Of a stretch of 64,000 nucleotides of DNA, positions 25,380 to 33,921 are shown in pieces. Origin of the DNA: Paenibacillus sp. YPG26 (GTDB lineage: Bacteria > Bacillota > Bacilli > Paenibacillales > Paenibacillaceae); NCBI RefSeq assembly GCF_023704175.1, contig NZ_CP084530.1, positions 1,758,001-1,822,000 of the forward strand, written 5' to 3'. Numbering within the stretch: position 1 is the stretch's first letter; each line of letters begins with the position of its first letter. Position numbers and translations under genes: made by a program. A model generated the notes under the pieces. The model was not told where the DNA came from. It was given only the letters and a program-made list of their open reading frames with translations, and ran no database searches.

Positions 25380-25559
25380 ATGGATGCAATGACCAAAATG
25401 TGGCTCTCGATTGCGGCCATTCTTGTCATGGGATTATCCGTATTTCTCATTACATTCGCCCGGGCCAAGACTAGGGGTCTGGTTAGAGGGTTACTTTCTT
25501 TAATTGCTTTTATTATTATGATTGCAGGTTTCTTGGTAGGCGTTGTGTCCATCACTTAG
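25380..25559 (+). CDS. DUF2768-type small membrane protein (YphE-like)
   Basis: This 59-residue product consists of two membrane helices (MWLSIAAILVMGLSVFLITF and GLLSLIAFIIMIAGFLVGVV) joined by a basic loop, as in the DUF2768 family. The homologue YphE lies just after gpsA in B. subtilis. ATG 25380 has GGGGGA 10 nt upstream; the earlier ATG 25362 lacks a site. A TATAAT (25336-25341) could be its -10. The function is unknown. Confidence 0.8.
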   Translation: MDAMTKMWLSIAAILVMGLSVFLITFARAKTRGLVRGLLSLIAFIIMIAGFLVGVVSIT

Positions 25560-25596
25560 AGGCCCAGCGAGCAGTTCACTAGAAAGAGGTATAGTG

Positions 25597-26211
25597 ATGG
25601 AAGGATTCAGACATGCCCATCATCCGGAGCTAATTAGCGCTCTTCGCAGATTAGCACAAGAGTGGGAGAACAGCCGGCAGGGCTGGCTTGTTGGAGGCAG
25701 CTGTGGGCTGTGGCTTCAGGGTGTGGAACTTGACAACGCACCGAGGGACATTGACGTGTATACAGACCTTGCGGAGGCTCACACACTTCACGAGATTCTG
25801 CAGCCCAGATCCATCGACAAGCAAGTCTTCGATAGAAGTGGAATGTATGTATCTCTTCTAAGTCATTATCAGATGGGGCCATATGTGCTTGAATTGGTCG
25901 GCGGATTCGAGGTTAAGACAGGGGGCAGCCATTACCGGGTTGAAGTTGGAGAGCTGCTGATTGATCAAGCATCCTCAGTACAGCTTGGTGCCGAGCGGAT
26001 TAGATTAATGCCGTTAAGCCACGAATTTTTGTTCAATATATTGCGGAACAGGCCGGATCGGTATGTGCCTATTGTCGAAGTGATCTGCCTTCATGCGAGA
26101 GAGCATCTTCCGCTGCTCCGGAATCTGATTAGGCGAAATGTGTGGGCTCAAGAGCACTTGCATATTATTTCCAGTCAACTGGAGGAACGAGGCATTCTTG
26201 ATGGATTATGA
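25597..26211 (+). CDS. Nucleotidyltransferase-fold protein, hypothetical
   Basis: The 204-residue product has the start of a nucleotidyltransferase fold: WLVGGSCGLWLQGVELDNAP followed by RDIDVYTD (about residues 28-57), giving the GGS...DxD pattern of minimal nucleotidyltransferases. The remainder is not recognisable, with helical segments near the C-terminus (HLPLLRNLIRRNVW). No toxin-antitoxin partner is visible. Its end overlaps the ferredoxin gene by 11 nt, so the two are likely coupled. Substrate and role are unknown. Confidence 0.7.
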   Translation: MEGFRHAHHPELISALRRLAQEWENSRQGWLVGGSCGLWLQGVELDNAPRDIDVYTDLAEAHTLHEILQPRSIDKQVFDRSGMYVSLLSHYQMGPYVLELVGGFEVKTGGSHYRVEVGELLIDQASSVQLGAERIRLMPLSHEFLFNILRNRPDRYVPIVEVICLHAREHLPLLRNLIRRNVWAQEHLHIISSQLEERGILDGL

Positions 26212-26548
26212 AATCAGGTTTGAACCGGCAGGTAAAAAGGTGAAGGTACGCGGGGGAACAACGGTGCTGTCGGCCGCCCGTCAGGGGCGTATCCACATTA
26301 CTACCCGCTGCGGCGGTAAAGCGGGCTGCCTTATGTGTAAAGTTAATGTTCAGGGACCAGGGCAAGCCGGACTCTCGGCTCCCACTGAAGCTGAGCTTCG
26401 CAAGCTTGGTTCCAGAATTGACGATGGCGACAGACTGGCCTGCCAGGCGAAGATTACGGGTCCAGCGCTAGTTGTGCTGCCCGAAGATCCTCTTAAGGCT
26501 GCTGTACGCAAGCAGCTCGAGAGGCAGCAGGAAGATGACTTATGGTAA
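26201..26548 (+). CDS. [2Fe-2S] ferredoxin-like protein
   Basis: The 115-residue product has a plant-type ferredoxin domain: TRCGGKAGCLMCKV supplies three Cys in C-x4-C-x2-C spacing and LACQAK supplies the fourth. This spacing fits a single [2Fe-2S] cluster for electron transfer. The tail is charged (VRKQLERQQEDD). ATG 26201 overlaps the upstream gene by 11 nt. Partner enzymes are not evident in the neighbourhood. Confidence 0.85.
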   Translation: MDYEIRFEPAGKKVKVRGGTTVLSAARQGRIHITTRCGGKAGCLMCKVNVQGPGQAGLSAPTEAELRKLGSRIDDGDRLACQAKITGPALVVLPEDPLKAAVRKQLERQQEDDLW

Positions 26549-26587
26549 GTCTGAAGACATTCATATTATTGGATAAGGATGAGAAGT

Positions 26588-27328
26588 TTGAATAACAGAA
26601 CTGTACGGTTGTATTCGCGTTGTGCTGCTGTGATCCTCACTTGCGCGTTTCTTATTAGCCTGCTCGGAGGATGTATGTATCCTAGAGAAAGCCGTGGCAA
26701 TCAGGTGTCATACCGTGAGAGTGTGAACCGTCTGCAGCTTGCTGTAGATCAGTTCCAGAAAGACAAGGGCATCCTTCCCATACTTAATGCGGACGCATCT
26801 ATTCCCCGGTTCGAGAAGTTCAGAATTGATCTGGATAAGCTGAACAAAACGGGGTACATCGATGAGATCCCGGCAACCGCTTTTGAACAAGGAGGGTCAG
26901 CTTATTTCCTGATCCTGGATGAAGAGACAAAGCCGGTTGTGAAAGTTATGGAGCTGACCACCGTGCAGAAGGTCAATGATATTCAGCGTGCGGTTGATCA
27001 GTACAAGAGCAGCCATCAAGGGAAGCTTCCAGTTCAAAAGGAGCTGTATCCAGGCATTTATTCTGTGGATCTTAAGGCGATTAAAAGTGAATCGCTCGTC
27101 TGGACAAGCTTTTATTCCGGACAGGAGTCCGATTACATCCTTGACCCAGGCGGTCGGGTGTATGTGGATTACGCGCTGGATATTATGCAGGCTGTAGAAA
27201 AGTCTGGTGGCACTCCGGCTTCTGATACAGATCTCAGAGTCCTCCTTCTTGAGCACTCTTACTATGTGCCTGTCAAATCCCTGCCTTATCGCTGGCAGAA
27301 TAACCAGCCTGTTGCTGTGAGTGAATAA
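26588..27328 (+). CDS. Lipoprotein, YphF-like by position
   Basis: The 246-residue product begins with a lipoprotein signal peptide (lipobox LLGGC). Two similar segments then follow (RLQLAVDQFQKDKGILPI and DIQRAVDQYKSSHQGKLPV), so the mature part looks like an internal duplication. It would sit on the outer face of the membrane. Position between DUF2768 and spoIVA corresponds to B. subtilis yphF. TTG 26588 is preferred because AAGGA (26575-26579) lies 8 nt upstream, while ATG 26579 overlaps it. Confidence 0.75.
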   Translation: MNNRTVRLYSRCAAVILTCAFLISLLGGCMYPRESRGNQVSYRESVNRLQLAVDQFQKDKGILPILNADASIPRFEKFRIDLDKLNKTGYIDEIPATAFEQGGSAYFLILDEETKPVVKVMELTTVQKVNDIQRAVDQYKSSHQGKLPVQKELYPGIYSVDLKAIKSESLVWTSFYSGQESDYILDPGGRVYVDYALDIMQAVEKSGGTPASDTDLRVLLLEHSYYVPVKSLPYRWQNNQPVAVSE

Positions 27329-27350
27329 AGACCCGTAAGGGTCTTTTTTT
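27328..27350 (+). terminator. Terminator after the lipoprotein gene
   Basis: AAGACCC-GTAA-GGGTCTT is followed by further T. Confidence 0.8.
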
Positions 27351-27373
27351 ATGTCAAAGTCTCCTATTTTGAC

Positions 27374-27403
27374 GTCATATAACTTATAGATTCACCATAC
27401 ATA
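27374..27403 (+). promoter_or_regulatory. Candidate SigE promoter P1 of spoIVA
   Basis: GTCATATA (27374-27381), a 14-bp spacer and CATACATA (27396-27403) resemble the SigE consensus (KMATATT-N14-CATACANT). It lies about 300 bp before spoIVA, in a 379-bp gap without a convincing gene. Confidence 0.5.
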
Positions 27404-27485
27404 TACAATATGGCGGATGTTCCGGTGATCGTGGTCCAATCCATTAGTTCCGGAACTAAAAATATAATAGGCGCTTCTTATATCT

Positions 27486-27514
27486 GTCATATTTCCGCAT
27501 CTGGTACATATGAT
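27486..27514 (+). promoter_or_regulatory. Candidate SigE promoter P2 of spoIVA
   Basis: GTCATATT (27486-27493), a 13-bp spacer and CATATGAT (27507-27514) form a second SigE-like element. In B. subtilis spoIVA is also made under SigE in the mother cell. Confidence 0.55.
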
Positions 27515-27707
27515 GGTACTAGTCCTAAAGCATGTACGAGTTCACGCCGCTTCGTTCCTATATCTCCTGACAGGCTTCTGGCGGCGGACACGGGTAGGGG
27601 CAACAACAGTGCTCTGCCGTTGCAAATCATTAATTACCTGAGTGAATAACGAAGCGGATGCTCTCAAAAGCATTTTTCCTTCGGCGAAATTTGAGGAGGG
27701 GATTTCA

Positions 27708-29192
27708 TTGGCACTGGAAAAAGTAGATATTTTCAAGGACATAGCCGAGCGTACCGGAGGTGACATTTACCTTGGTGTTGTTGGAGCTGTCCGTACAGGT
27801 AAATCAACCTTTATAAAAAGGTTCGTAGAGACCGTAGTCCTGCCTAACATCACTAACGAAGCTGACCGCGTGCGCGCAATTGACGAGCTTCCGCAAAGCG
27901 CAGCTGGAAAAACCATTATGACGACGGAACCGAAATTCGTACCGAATAATGCGGTTCAAATTAAGGTGGACGAAGGCCTCGAAGTGAATGTGCGCTTGGT
28001 TGATTGTGTAGGGTATGCGGTAGAAGGAGCAAAAGGATATGAGGACGAGAATGGTCCGCGTATGATCTCAACGCCTTGGTTCGAGGAACCTATTCCTTTC
28101 CAAGAAGCTGCAGAGATAGGCACCCGCAAGGTGATTCAGGAACACTCCACACTGGGTGTCGTGGTCACCACGGACGGAACGATCGCGGATATCCCCCGGT
28201 ATTCTTATGTGGAGTCCGAGGAGCGGGTCATTGCTGAGCTGAAGGAAGTCGGCAAGCCGTTCGTGCTTATCATCAATTCAACCCGGCCGCGCAGCGAAGA
28301 GGCGCTTCAGCTTCGCAGCGAGCTCGCCGCGAAGTATGATATTCCGGTACTTACGCTCAGCGCGGCAACAATGACGGAGGAAGATGTAACCGGCGTACTT
28401 CGCGAGGTGCTGTATGAGTTCCCTGTCCATGAAGTGAATGTGAATCTTCCGAGCTGGGTCATGGTGCTGAATGAGAACCACTGGCTGCGCAGCAACTATG
28501 AGAACTCTGTTCGTGATACGGTGAAGGATATCCGCCGTCTGCGGGATGTGGATCGTGTTGTTACGAATTTCCTTGAGTATGACTTCATTGAACGTGCCGG
28601 TCTGAGCGGCCTTAACATGGGTCAAGGTGTGGCCGAGATTGACCTGTTCGCTCCAGATGAATTATATGACCAGATCCTGACCGACGTGGTAGGTGTGGAG
28701 ATACGGGGCAAAGATCATTTGCTGCAGCTTATGCAGGAATTCACCCATGCCAAGAAAGAATACGACCGCTTCGCTGAAGCGCTGGAGATGGTTAAGAATA
28801 CCGGGTATGGAATCGCGGCGCCAACACTGGCTGAGATGGCTCTGGATGAGCCTGAGCTGATCCGTCAAGGCTCCAGATTTGGCGTGAGACTCAAAGCCAC
28901 CGCCCCATCCATTCATATGATCCGTGTGGATGTAGAATCTGAATTCTCGCCAATTATCGGTACCGAGAAGCAGAGCGAGGAGCTTGTACGCTACTTGGTA
29001 CAGGATTTCGAGAGTGATCCGATCAAAATCTGGGAATCGGACATTTTTGGAAGATCCCTGCATTCCATTGTGCGCGAAGGCATTCAGGGCAAGATTGCCT
29101 TAATGCCGGACAATGCCCGGTACAAATTACAGGAGACGCTGGGGAGAATTATCAACGAAGGCTCAGGTGGGCTAATTGCCATTATTTTGTAA
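27708..29192 (+). CDS. spoIVA: Stage IV sporulation protein A (coat morphogenetic ATPase)
   Basis: SpoIVA polymerises on the forespore surface using ATP and forms the base of the spore coat. The 494-residue protein starts with the family signature KVDIFKDIAERTGGDIYLGV and has a Walker A motif GAVRTGKST (about 25-33), a TRAFAC-type domain and a long C-terminal region. TTG 27708 follows GAGGAGGGG and gives a length almost identical to the Bacillus protein. Two SigE-like promoters precede it and a terminator follows. Confidence 0.96.
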   Translation: MALEKVDIFKDIAERTGGDIYLGVVGAVRTGKSTFIKRFVETVVLPNITNEADRVRAIDELPQSAAGKTIMTTEPKFVPNNAVQIKVDEGLEVNVRLVDCVGYAVEGAKGYEDENGPRMISTPWFEEPIPFQEAAEIGTRKVIQEHSTLGVVVTTDGTIADIPRYSYVESEERVIAELKEVGKPFVLIINSTRPRSEEALQLRSELAAKYDIPVLTLSAATMTEEDVTGVLREVLYEFPVHEVNVNLPSWVMVLNENHWLRSNYENSVRDTVKDIRRLRDVDRVVTNFLEYDFIERAGLSGLNMGQGVAEIDLFAPDELYDQILTDVVGVEIRGKDHLLQLMQEFTHAKKEYDRFAEALEMVKNTGYGIAAPTLAEMALDEPELIRQGSRFGVRLKATAPSIHMIRVDVESEFSPIIGTEKQSEELVRYLVQDFESDPIKIWESDIFGRSLHSIVREGIQGKIALMPDNARYKLQETLGRIINEGSGGLIAIIL

Positions 29193-29206
29193 CCATGAGA
29201 ATTATG

Positions 29207-29239
29207 ACCGGCCAAGGTCCAACTTGGTCGGTTTTTTTC
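29207..29239 (+). terminator. Terminator after spoIVA
   Basis: GACCGGCCAAG pairs with CTTGGTCGGTT (one mismatch), followed by a T-run. Confidence 0.88.
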
Positions 29240-29280
29240 TGTGAAAGGGCACTAGAATCGAGCGAAAACCCTTAAATACC

Positions 29281-29309
29281 TTGAAATTCTGCTTTAGGTG
29301 TATTACTAT
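29281..29309 (+). promoter_or_regulatory. SigA-like promoter of hup
   Basis: TTGAAA (29281-29286), a 17-bp spacer and TACTAT (29304-29309) predict a start near 29316, about 90 nt before the HU gene. Confidence 0.6.
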
Positions 29310-29406
29310 AAGTTTGTTCTTCCGAAGATTAACGTATATTTTCGGTCAAAACGGAAACAAAGTATAGCAGAGAAGCAGTTATTCCTTTTCGGGGAGGTGA
29401 AACAGG

Positions 29407-29679
29407 ATGAACAAATCTGACTTGATCGCACAGGTGTCTGAATCTACGGAACTGTCCAAAAAGGATGTTACTAAAGCCGTTGACGCTGTATTTGAAGCGA
29501 TTTCAGAAGCACTTCAAAATGGGGATAAAGTCCAGCTGGTGGGCTTCGGTAACTTTGAAGTTCGTGAACGTTCCGCACGCAAAGGACGCAATCCACAAAC
29601 CGGAGAGGAAATCGAAATCCCTGCGAGCAAAATCCCAGCTTTTAAACCGGGTAAAGCGCTCAAAGACGGAATCAAATAA
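29407..29679 (+). CDS. hup: DNA-binding protein HU
   Basis: HU is the abundant nucleoid protein that bends DNA. The 90-residue sequence has the canonical N-terminal dimerisation helices ([20 protein letters not shown]). The DNA-binding arm with the conserved Pro ([20 protein letters not shown]) and the FKPGKALKD end follow. ATG 29407 follows GGGGAGGTGA. Location between spoIVA and mtrB matches hbs in B. subtilis, except that folE does not follow it here. Confidence 0.97.
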   Translation: MNKSDLIAQVSESTELSKKDVTKAVDAVFEAISEALQNGDKVQLVGFGNFEVRERSARKGRNPQTGEEIEIPASKIPAFKPGKALKDGIK

Positions 29680-29707
29680 GATTTCTACATATTTCTTCCG
29701 TTACCAA

Positions 29708-29740
29708 AGACCGTGAGCTTCTGTTCACGGCCTTTTCTTT
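29708..29740 (+). terminator. Terminator after hup
   Basis: CCGTGAG pairs with TTCACGG (one G-T pair), followed by CCTTTTCTTTT. Confidence 0.75.
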
Positions 29741-29782
29741 TCGCGAGGAGCAAGGCAATTCGAAGCAGGAGGTTCAATTATA

Positions 29783-30013
29783 GTGGACGAACAAAATGTG
29801 AACAATGCGGACTACTTTGTAGTTAAAGCCAAGGAGCAAGGAGTACAGGTCATTGGACTTACCCGCGGAAGAGACACCCGGTTCCATCACACGGAGAAGC
29901 TGGACAAAGGCGAGGTTCTGATTGCCCAGTTCACAGACCACACTTCAGCTGTCAAGGTTCGAGGCAAAGCCATTGTCATGACCAAGCACGGAGTAATTGA
30001 TACGGAAGACTAA
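29783..30013 (+). CDS. mtrB: Trp RNA-binding attenuation protein (TRAP)
   Basis: TRAP forms an 11-subunit ring that, when tryptophan is bound, wraps RNA containing GAG/UAG repeats. It thereby terminates trp transcription or blocks translation. The 76-residue sequence matches the family, including the tryptophan-pocket loops [13 protein letters not shown] and [17 protein letters not shown] and the RNA-binding Lys/Arg positions in [16 protein letters not shown] 29783 follows GCAGGAGG. A fitting RNA target lies in this window before trpE (40236-40284). folE, its usual Bacillus partner, is absent. Confidence 0.95.
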   Translation: MDEQNVNNADYFVVKAKEQGVQVIGLTRGRDTRFHHTEKLDKGEVLIAQFTDHTSAVKVRGKAIVMTKHGVIDTED

Positions 30014-30015
30014 CC

Positions 30016-30038
30016 GCAGGCGTTGCCTGCTTTTTTTA
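30016..30038 (+). terminator. Terminator after mtrB
   Basis: GCAGGC-GTT-GCCTGC is followed by seven T. Confidence 0.85.
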
Positions 30039-30166
30039 TACACAAAGTTATGCAGCGGCAGAATTATAAAGACGTTCTTCCTGGCGCCCGAAATGTATAG
30101 AATGAGGTAGAGACTCTAATGTACTTGCCCTGCAGCAGGCACATCTTGGATGAGGGGGAGGATGCC

Positions 30167-30712
30167 TTGAGAAGGTGGACAACAAGCATTGCCGCAATCC
30201 TTATAGCTGTGACTACGGTACTTGCTTTGGCATCCCTCACTGGTCAAGGGACGGCTTGGAGCGGGTCCAGGGTGTATAGTGCTTTTGCCAGTGCGAAAGT
30301 CGTTGACCTCAGGGAGAATAATCTTGTGGATGAGCTTGCGGGGCTGCCCCTGTCTGTACGTATTGCAAAGGTTAACCTGGACCAGTCGATCCTCTCGGTG
30401 GAACTCAAAATTGGGGAGAAGAGCTATCAGCCTTCCGTACTCTACCTGGACATGGCCGAGCTGATCCGGTTCGCATTCGAGAGAACGAGTAACGTAAGTC
30501 AGCTCTTGATCCGGCTGGTTGCCGAAGACAAGTGGGTCGGGACCAAGCATTTACTGCTTGCTGCCGATGTACGGCGCGGAGAGTGGCCCTCTTCCGCATT
30601 GGATGATCTGGAGAACCTGGGAGATCAACCGTTATCTGGTGAACTTAAGAGATACTTCCGTATTTCAGCTACTAGCCTGTGGAAGAACCGCTTTGAGCGG
30701 ACTGACTGGTAA
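30167..30712 (+). CDS. Membrane-anchored hypothetical protein
   Basis: I do not recognise the family. The 181-residue product has an N-terminal helix (SIAAILIAVTTVLALASL) that could be an anchor or signal peptide. A soluble alternating beta/alpha region follows (SVELKIGEKSYQPSVLYLDMAELIRFAFERT). TTG 30167 follows GGGGGAGG; longer frames to 30119 have no ribosome site. It precedes the heptaprenyl diphosphate synthase genes with a 110-bp gap containing a TATAAT (30760-30765), so it is not clearly part of that operon. Confidence 0.7.
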   Translation: MRRWTTSIAAILIAVTTVLALASLTGQGTAWSGSRVYSAFASAKVVDLRENNLVDELAGLPLSVRIAKVNLDQSILSVELKIGEKSYQPSVLYLDMAELIRFAFERTSNVSQLLIRLVAEDKWVGTKHLLLAADVRRGEWPSSALDDLENLGDQPLSGELKRYFRISATSLWKNRFERTDW

Positions 30713-30823
30713 TTCCTCTCGTTTCTGCCTAACTCCGTGCGTGCCGAAACAACATATGCTATAATATATTGGATTGTGACATGTAACTAGACATCGTCAG
30801 TATGAGCGGCCCGGAGGACACGG

Positions 30824-31639
30824 ATGAGAACCTATCGCATACCCGAATTAGCAAAAAAATACGTCGATTATGACATGATAACGACCCACACGGAGCTGCC
30901 GCCTTTGGCGAATGCCCGTGTTCGTTTGCTTTACACCTTTTTAATCGGTCAAGAAGGATTTAGTGAGGCTGAGGCCGAGAATATCGCCCTGGCTGTATAT
31001 CTTGTCCAGCTAGGTATGGATACGCATGACCTTATTGATGCGGAGCCGATCCGCAAAGAGGAGGGCCTAATGCGCTCCCGTCAGTTGAATGTGCTGGCAG
31101 GGGATTACTTCAGCAGCTTGTTCTATGAGCTGCTTGCCGGCGCCGGCCGGATTGAATTAATCTCTGAGCTCAGCTCCTCTGTATGTGAAGTGAACCGTAA
31201 GAAAGTGAATTTGTATACAAAGCTTGCGCAGTCAGATTTGTCTTCGGAGGTTATCTTCAATAGCCAGGTGGAGCTTAACAAGGAATTGTACCTGCCTATA
31301 AGCTCACTGATTGATTCAGCACACCAGCATGTCTGGCTGAAGCTGCTCCATGAAGTCAGCTGCTGTGAGATAGCTGTGGTTCATCTGAACAATGCAGCAG
31401 TGAGCTCGGTGGCAGTTGGAGGCCCTTCGTTAGTTAATGTCAAGCATACTCACGACTTGGGGAACCGCCTGTTAACCGGACAGGAGCATTATGACTGGGT
31501 AACGGACGTGCTCCGGCAATCGCTGGAGAGGATTCAGCAGTTATTGTCAGATGTACAGAGTGAACGGCTCCGTGAGGAGCTCCGCGAGTTAATACAGCCT
31601 TTTGTATCCAAGCTAAGATTATTGAAGCCTGTTTTATAA
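30824..31639 (+). CDS. hepS: Heptaprenyl diphosphate synthase component 1
   Basis: This 271-residue protein is the small regulatory subunit of the two-part heptaprenyl diphosphate synthase that makes the C35 side chain of menaquinone-7. It resembles the HEPPP_synt_1 family, with YLVQLGMDTHDLID, SRQLNVLAGDYFSSLFYELL and NRKKVNLYTKLAQSDLS. It lacks the DDxxD motifs found in HepT. ATG 30824 follows CCGGAGGACAC. The order hepS-menG-...-hepT is the Bacillus arrangement with three extra genes inserted. Confidence 0.9.
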   Translation: MRTYRIPELAKKYVDYDMITTHTELPPLANARVRLLYTFLIGQEGFSEAEAENIALAVYLVQLGMDTHDLIDAEPIRKEEGLMRSRQLNVLAGDYFSSLFYELLAGAGRIELISELSSSVCEVNRKKVNLYTKLAQSDLSSEVIFNSQVELNKELYLPISSLIDSAHQHVWLKLLHEVSCCEIAVVHLNNAAVSSVAVGGPSLVNVKHTHDLGNRLLTGQEHYDWVTDVLRQSLERIQQLLSDVQSERLREELRELIQPFVSKLRLLKPVL

Positions 31640-31662
31640 GGAAGGGAAAGTGAAAGAAATCA

Positions 31663-32388
31663 ATGGAATCACAATCTCCTAATCAAAAGGAAAAATTTGT
31701 GCACTCCGTGTTCGAGAGCATAGCTCCTAAATACGATCTTATGAATGACATCTTAAGCTTCCGCAGGCACAAGGCCTGGCGTAAGTTCACCATGAACAAA
31801 ATGGCTATGTCGTCCGGGGACACCGCCCTGGATCTCTGCTGCGGAACCTGCGACTGGACAATAAGTATGGCAGAGGAGAGCGGTGGCCAGATCAAGGGCC
31901 TGGATTTCAGTGAGAATATGCTTCAGGTGGGACGGGGCAAAATTCATGCCCGCGGACTGGACGGAAGAATTCAGCTTTATCAGGGCAATGCGATGGACCT
32001 GCCTTTTGAGACGGGCCAATTTGATTACGCCACGATCGGCTTTGGATTAAGGAACGTTCCTGACCTGCACCAGGTGCTGCGCGAGATGAAGCGTGTGGTG
32101 AAGCCGGGCGGAATGGTCGTATGCCTTGAATTGTCCAAGCCAACTTGGCAGCCTTTCAAAGGTATTTATTACTTCTATTTCAACAGAGTACTTCCTCTTC
32201 TAGGCAAAATGTTCGCTAAACGCTACGAGCAATACAAGTGGCTCCCGGACTCGCTTGTACAATTTCCTGGAAGGCATGAGCTGGCTCAAATATTCCGTGA
32301 CATCGGACTGACTCAGGTGGAAGCTTATCCTCTGACAGGTGGAATTGCCGCACTACATATCGGAATCAAGGAGACGCCAGATGTTTAA
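31663..32388 (+). CDS. menG: Demethylmenaquinone methyltransferase (UbiE/MenG)
   Basis: MenG performs the last step of menaquinone synthesis, SAM-dependent C-methylation of demethylmenaquinone. The 241-residue class I methyltransferase has the UbiE signatures VFESIAPKYDLMNDILSF, the SAM loop ALDLCCGTCDWTI, YATIGFGLRNVPD and YKWLPDSLVQFPG. ATG 31663 lies 23 nt after hepS, and the end overlaps the UbiA gene by 8 nt. Confidence 0.95.
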   Translation: MESQSPNQKEKFVHSVFESIAPKYDLMNDILSFRRHKAWRKFTMNKMAMSSGDTALDLCCGTCDWTISMAEESGGQIKGLDFSENMLQVGRGKIHARGLDGRIQLYQGNAMDLPFETGQFDYATIGFGLRNVPDLHQVLREMKRVVKPGGMVVCLELSKPTWQPFKGIYYFYFNRVLPLLGKMFAKRYEQYKWLPDSLVQFPGRHELAQIFRDIGLTQVEAYPLTGGIAALHIGIKETPDV

Positions 32389-33250
32389 GAAAACTGCCAT
32401 TTTTCTACAAATGATCAAATTTGAACATACCGTTTTTGCTCTTCCATTTGCCTTTATGGGAGCTCTTCTGGGCTCTGTTGCGGTAAATGGTCATCTGCCC
32501 AGCTGGTCACAGATCGGCTGGGTACTGCTTGCCATGTTCGGCGCAAGAAGCGCCGCAATGGGTCTTAACCGCCTGATTGACAGGGTAAGCGACAAGAAGA
32601 ACCCGCGTACCGCGGGCCGCGCCATTCCGGCTGGACTGCTGCGTATCAGTGAAGTTGTTGTTTTCATCATTGTCTCATTTATCCTGCTCTTCTGGGCAGC
32701 ATCACAGCTTAATCCACTTTCGGTCAAGCTGCTTCCGATCGCAGTATTTATGCTGGTCTTATATTCCTATACCAAGCGCTTCACCTGGCTCTGTCACGTT
32801 GTGCTCGGAATGACCATTGCACTCGCACCGCTCGGCGGCTGGGTAGCCGTGACAGAAACTGTTAATGGGGCAGCGATGGTATTTTTTGTGACCATTACGT
32901 TCTGGGTTGCCGGCTTCGATATTATCTATTCCTGCCAGGATATTGAGTTCGATCGCAAAGAAGGGTTGTTCTCGATTCCAGCCCGTTTTGGTGTGGCTGC
33001 ATCTCTCAAGATAGCCAGAGTATTTCATATTGTTACCGCGCTTGGTTTCGTAGCCCTCTTCCTTATGACTCATCTAGGCTGGTGGTATATTACCGGGATG
33101 GTCATTGCCTACTTAATACTATTTTATGAGCACACCATCGTCTCTCCCAAAGATTTAAGCCGCCTTCAGACCGCATTCTTCTTGATGAATGGGGTTCTGA
33201 GCATTGTTGTGTTCTCGTTCACGCTGATCGATCTGCTGGTGAGCCAATGA
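32381..33250 (+). CDS. mqnP: UbiA-family polyprenyltransferase (MqnP-like)
   Basis: This 289-residue polytopic enzyme attaches the polyprenyl chain to the aromatic ring precursor. It has the two Mg-diphosphate motifs of the family: NRLIDRVSDKKNPRTAGR (about residues 62-79) and DIIYSCQDIEFDRKEG (about 184-199). These are separated by several helices. ATG 32381 overlaps menG and has AAGGAGAC upstream. Grouping with UbiX and MqnA suggests the futalosine-route enzyme MqnP rather than MenA. The precise substrate cannot be read from sequence. Confidence 0.85.
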   Translation: MFKKTAIFLQMIKFEHTVFALPFAFMGALLGSVAVNGHLPSWSQIGWVLLAMFGARSAAMGLNRLIDRVSDKKNPRTAGRAIPAGLLRISEVVVFIIVSFILLFWAASQLNPLSVKLLPIAVFMLVLYSYTKRFTWLCHVVLGMTIALAPLGGWVAVTETVNGAAMVFFVTITFWVAGFDIIYSCQDIEFDRKEGLFSIPARFGVAASLKIARVFHIVTALGFVALFLMTHLGWWYITGMVIAYLILFYEHTIVSPKDLSRLQTAFFLMNGVLSIVVFSFTLIDLLVSQ

Positions 33251-33921
33251 TGAAGGTTCAAGTAGATTCCCGTGCCGTAGAATTATATTCGTCCAAGTCT
33301 TATGTCGTTGGCATCACTGGTGCCAGCGGGTCGGTGTATGGAGTTAGATTGATTGAAGTGCTCCTTCAGTTCGGAATCACCGTCCATATTGTAGTCTCCA
33401 ATGCGGGCTGGCGGGTGATCAAGGAGGAGCTCGGCTGGAATGTGTCTGACCGGGAAGGGCTGCTTCAAGAGAAGTTCGGCTCATTGCCCGGGAGTTACCA
33501 GTATCACCCCGTGGCTGATATTGGAGCTTCCATAGCTAGCGGTTCGTTCCGTGTGGATGGAATGATCATTATGCCGTGCTCCATGGGCACGCTGTCTTCC
33601 ATTGCACATGGCTCGTCCGACAATCTGATGACCCGTGCTGCGGATGTGATGATGAAGGAGTCCCGCACACTTGTGCTGGTGCCCAGAGAGACACCGCTTC
33701 ATGCGATTCATCTTGAGAATATGCTTACCTTGGCCAGGCTCGGAGTACGGATGATTCCCGCAATGCCGGCCTTTTATTTCGGTCCGAAGAGCATGGATGA
33801 TTTGATTAATTTCCTAGTGGGTAAAGTACTAGACAGTCTTAACATTGATCATCGATTGTTTACGAGATGGGGTGACACAGATGGACAGAAGGGAGAACAG
33901 AATCCTCATCGGACAAATTGA
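33247..33921 (+). CDS. ubiX: UbiX-family flavin prenyltransferase
   Basis: UbiX makes prenylated FMN, the cofactor of UbiD-type decarboxylases. The 224-residue protein has the FMN-binding start VVGITGASGSVYGVRLIEVL. It also has MIIMPCSMGTLSSIAHGSSDNLMTRAADV (about 100-128) and the RETPLHAIHLENM segment. Start ATG 33247 overlaps the UbiA gene end. The UbiX/UbiD pair is used in the late futalosine pathway. The UbiD partner is not in this window. Confidence 0.9.
   Translation: MMKVQVDSRAVELYSSKSYVVGITGASGSVYGVRLIEVLLQFGITVHIVVSNAGWRVIKEELGWNVSDREGLLQEKFGSLPGSYQYHPVADIGASIASGSFRVDGMIIMPCSMGTLSSIAHGSSDNLMTRAADVMMKESRTLVLVPRETPLHAIHLENMLTLARLGVRMIPAMPAFYFGPKSMDDLINFLVGKVLDSLNIDHRLFTRWGDTDGQKGEQNPHRTN

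Noticed and set aside
27410..27649. Plus-strand frame of 79 codons in the spoIVA leader
   Set aside because: It has no ribosome site, an atypical composition, and covers the second SigE-like promoter.
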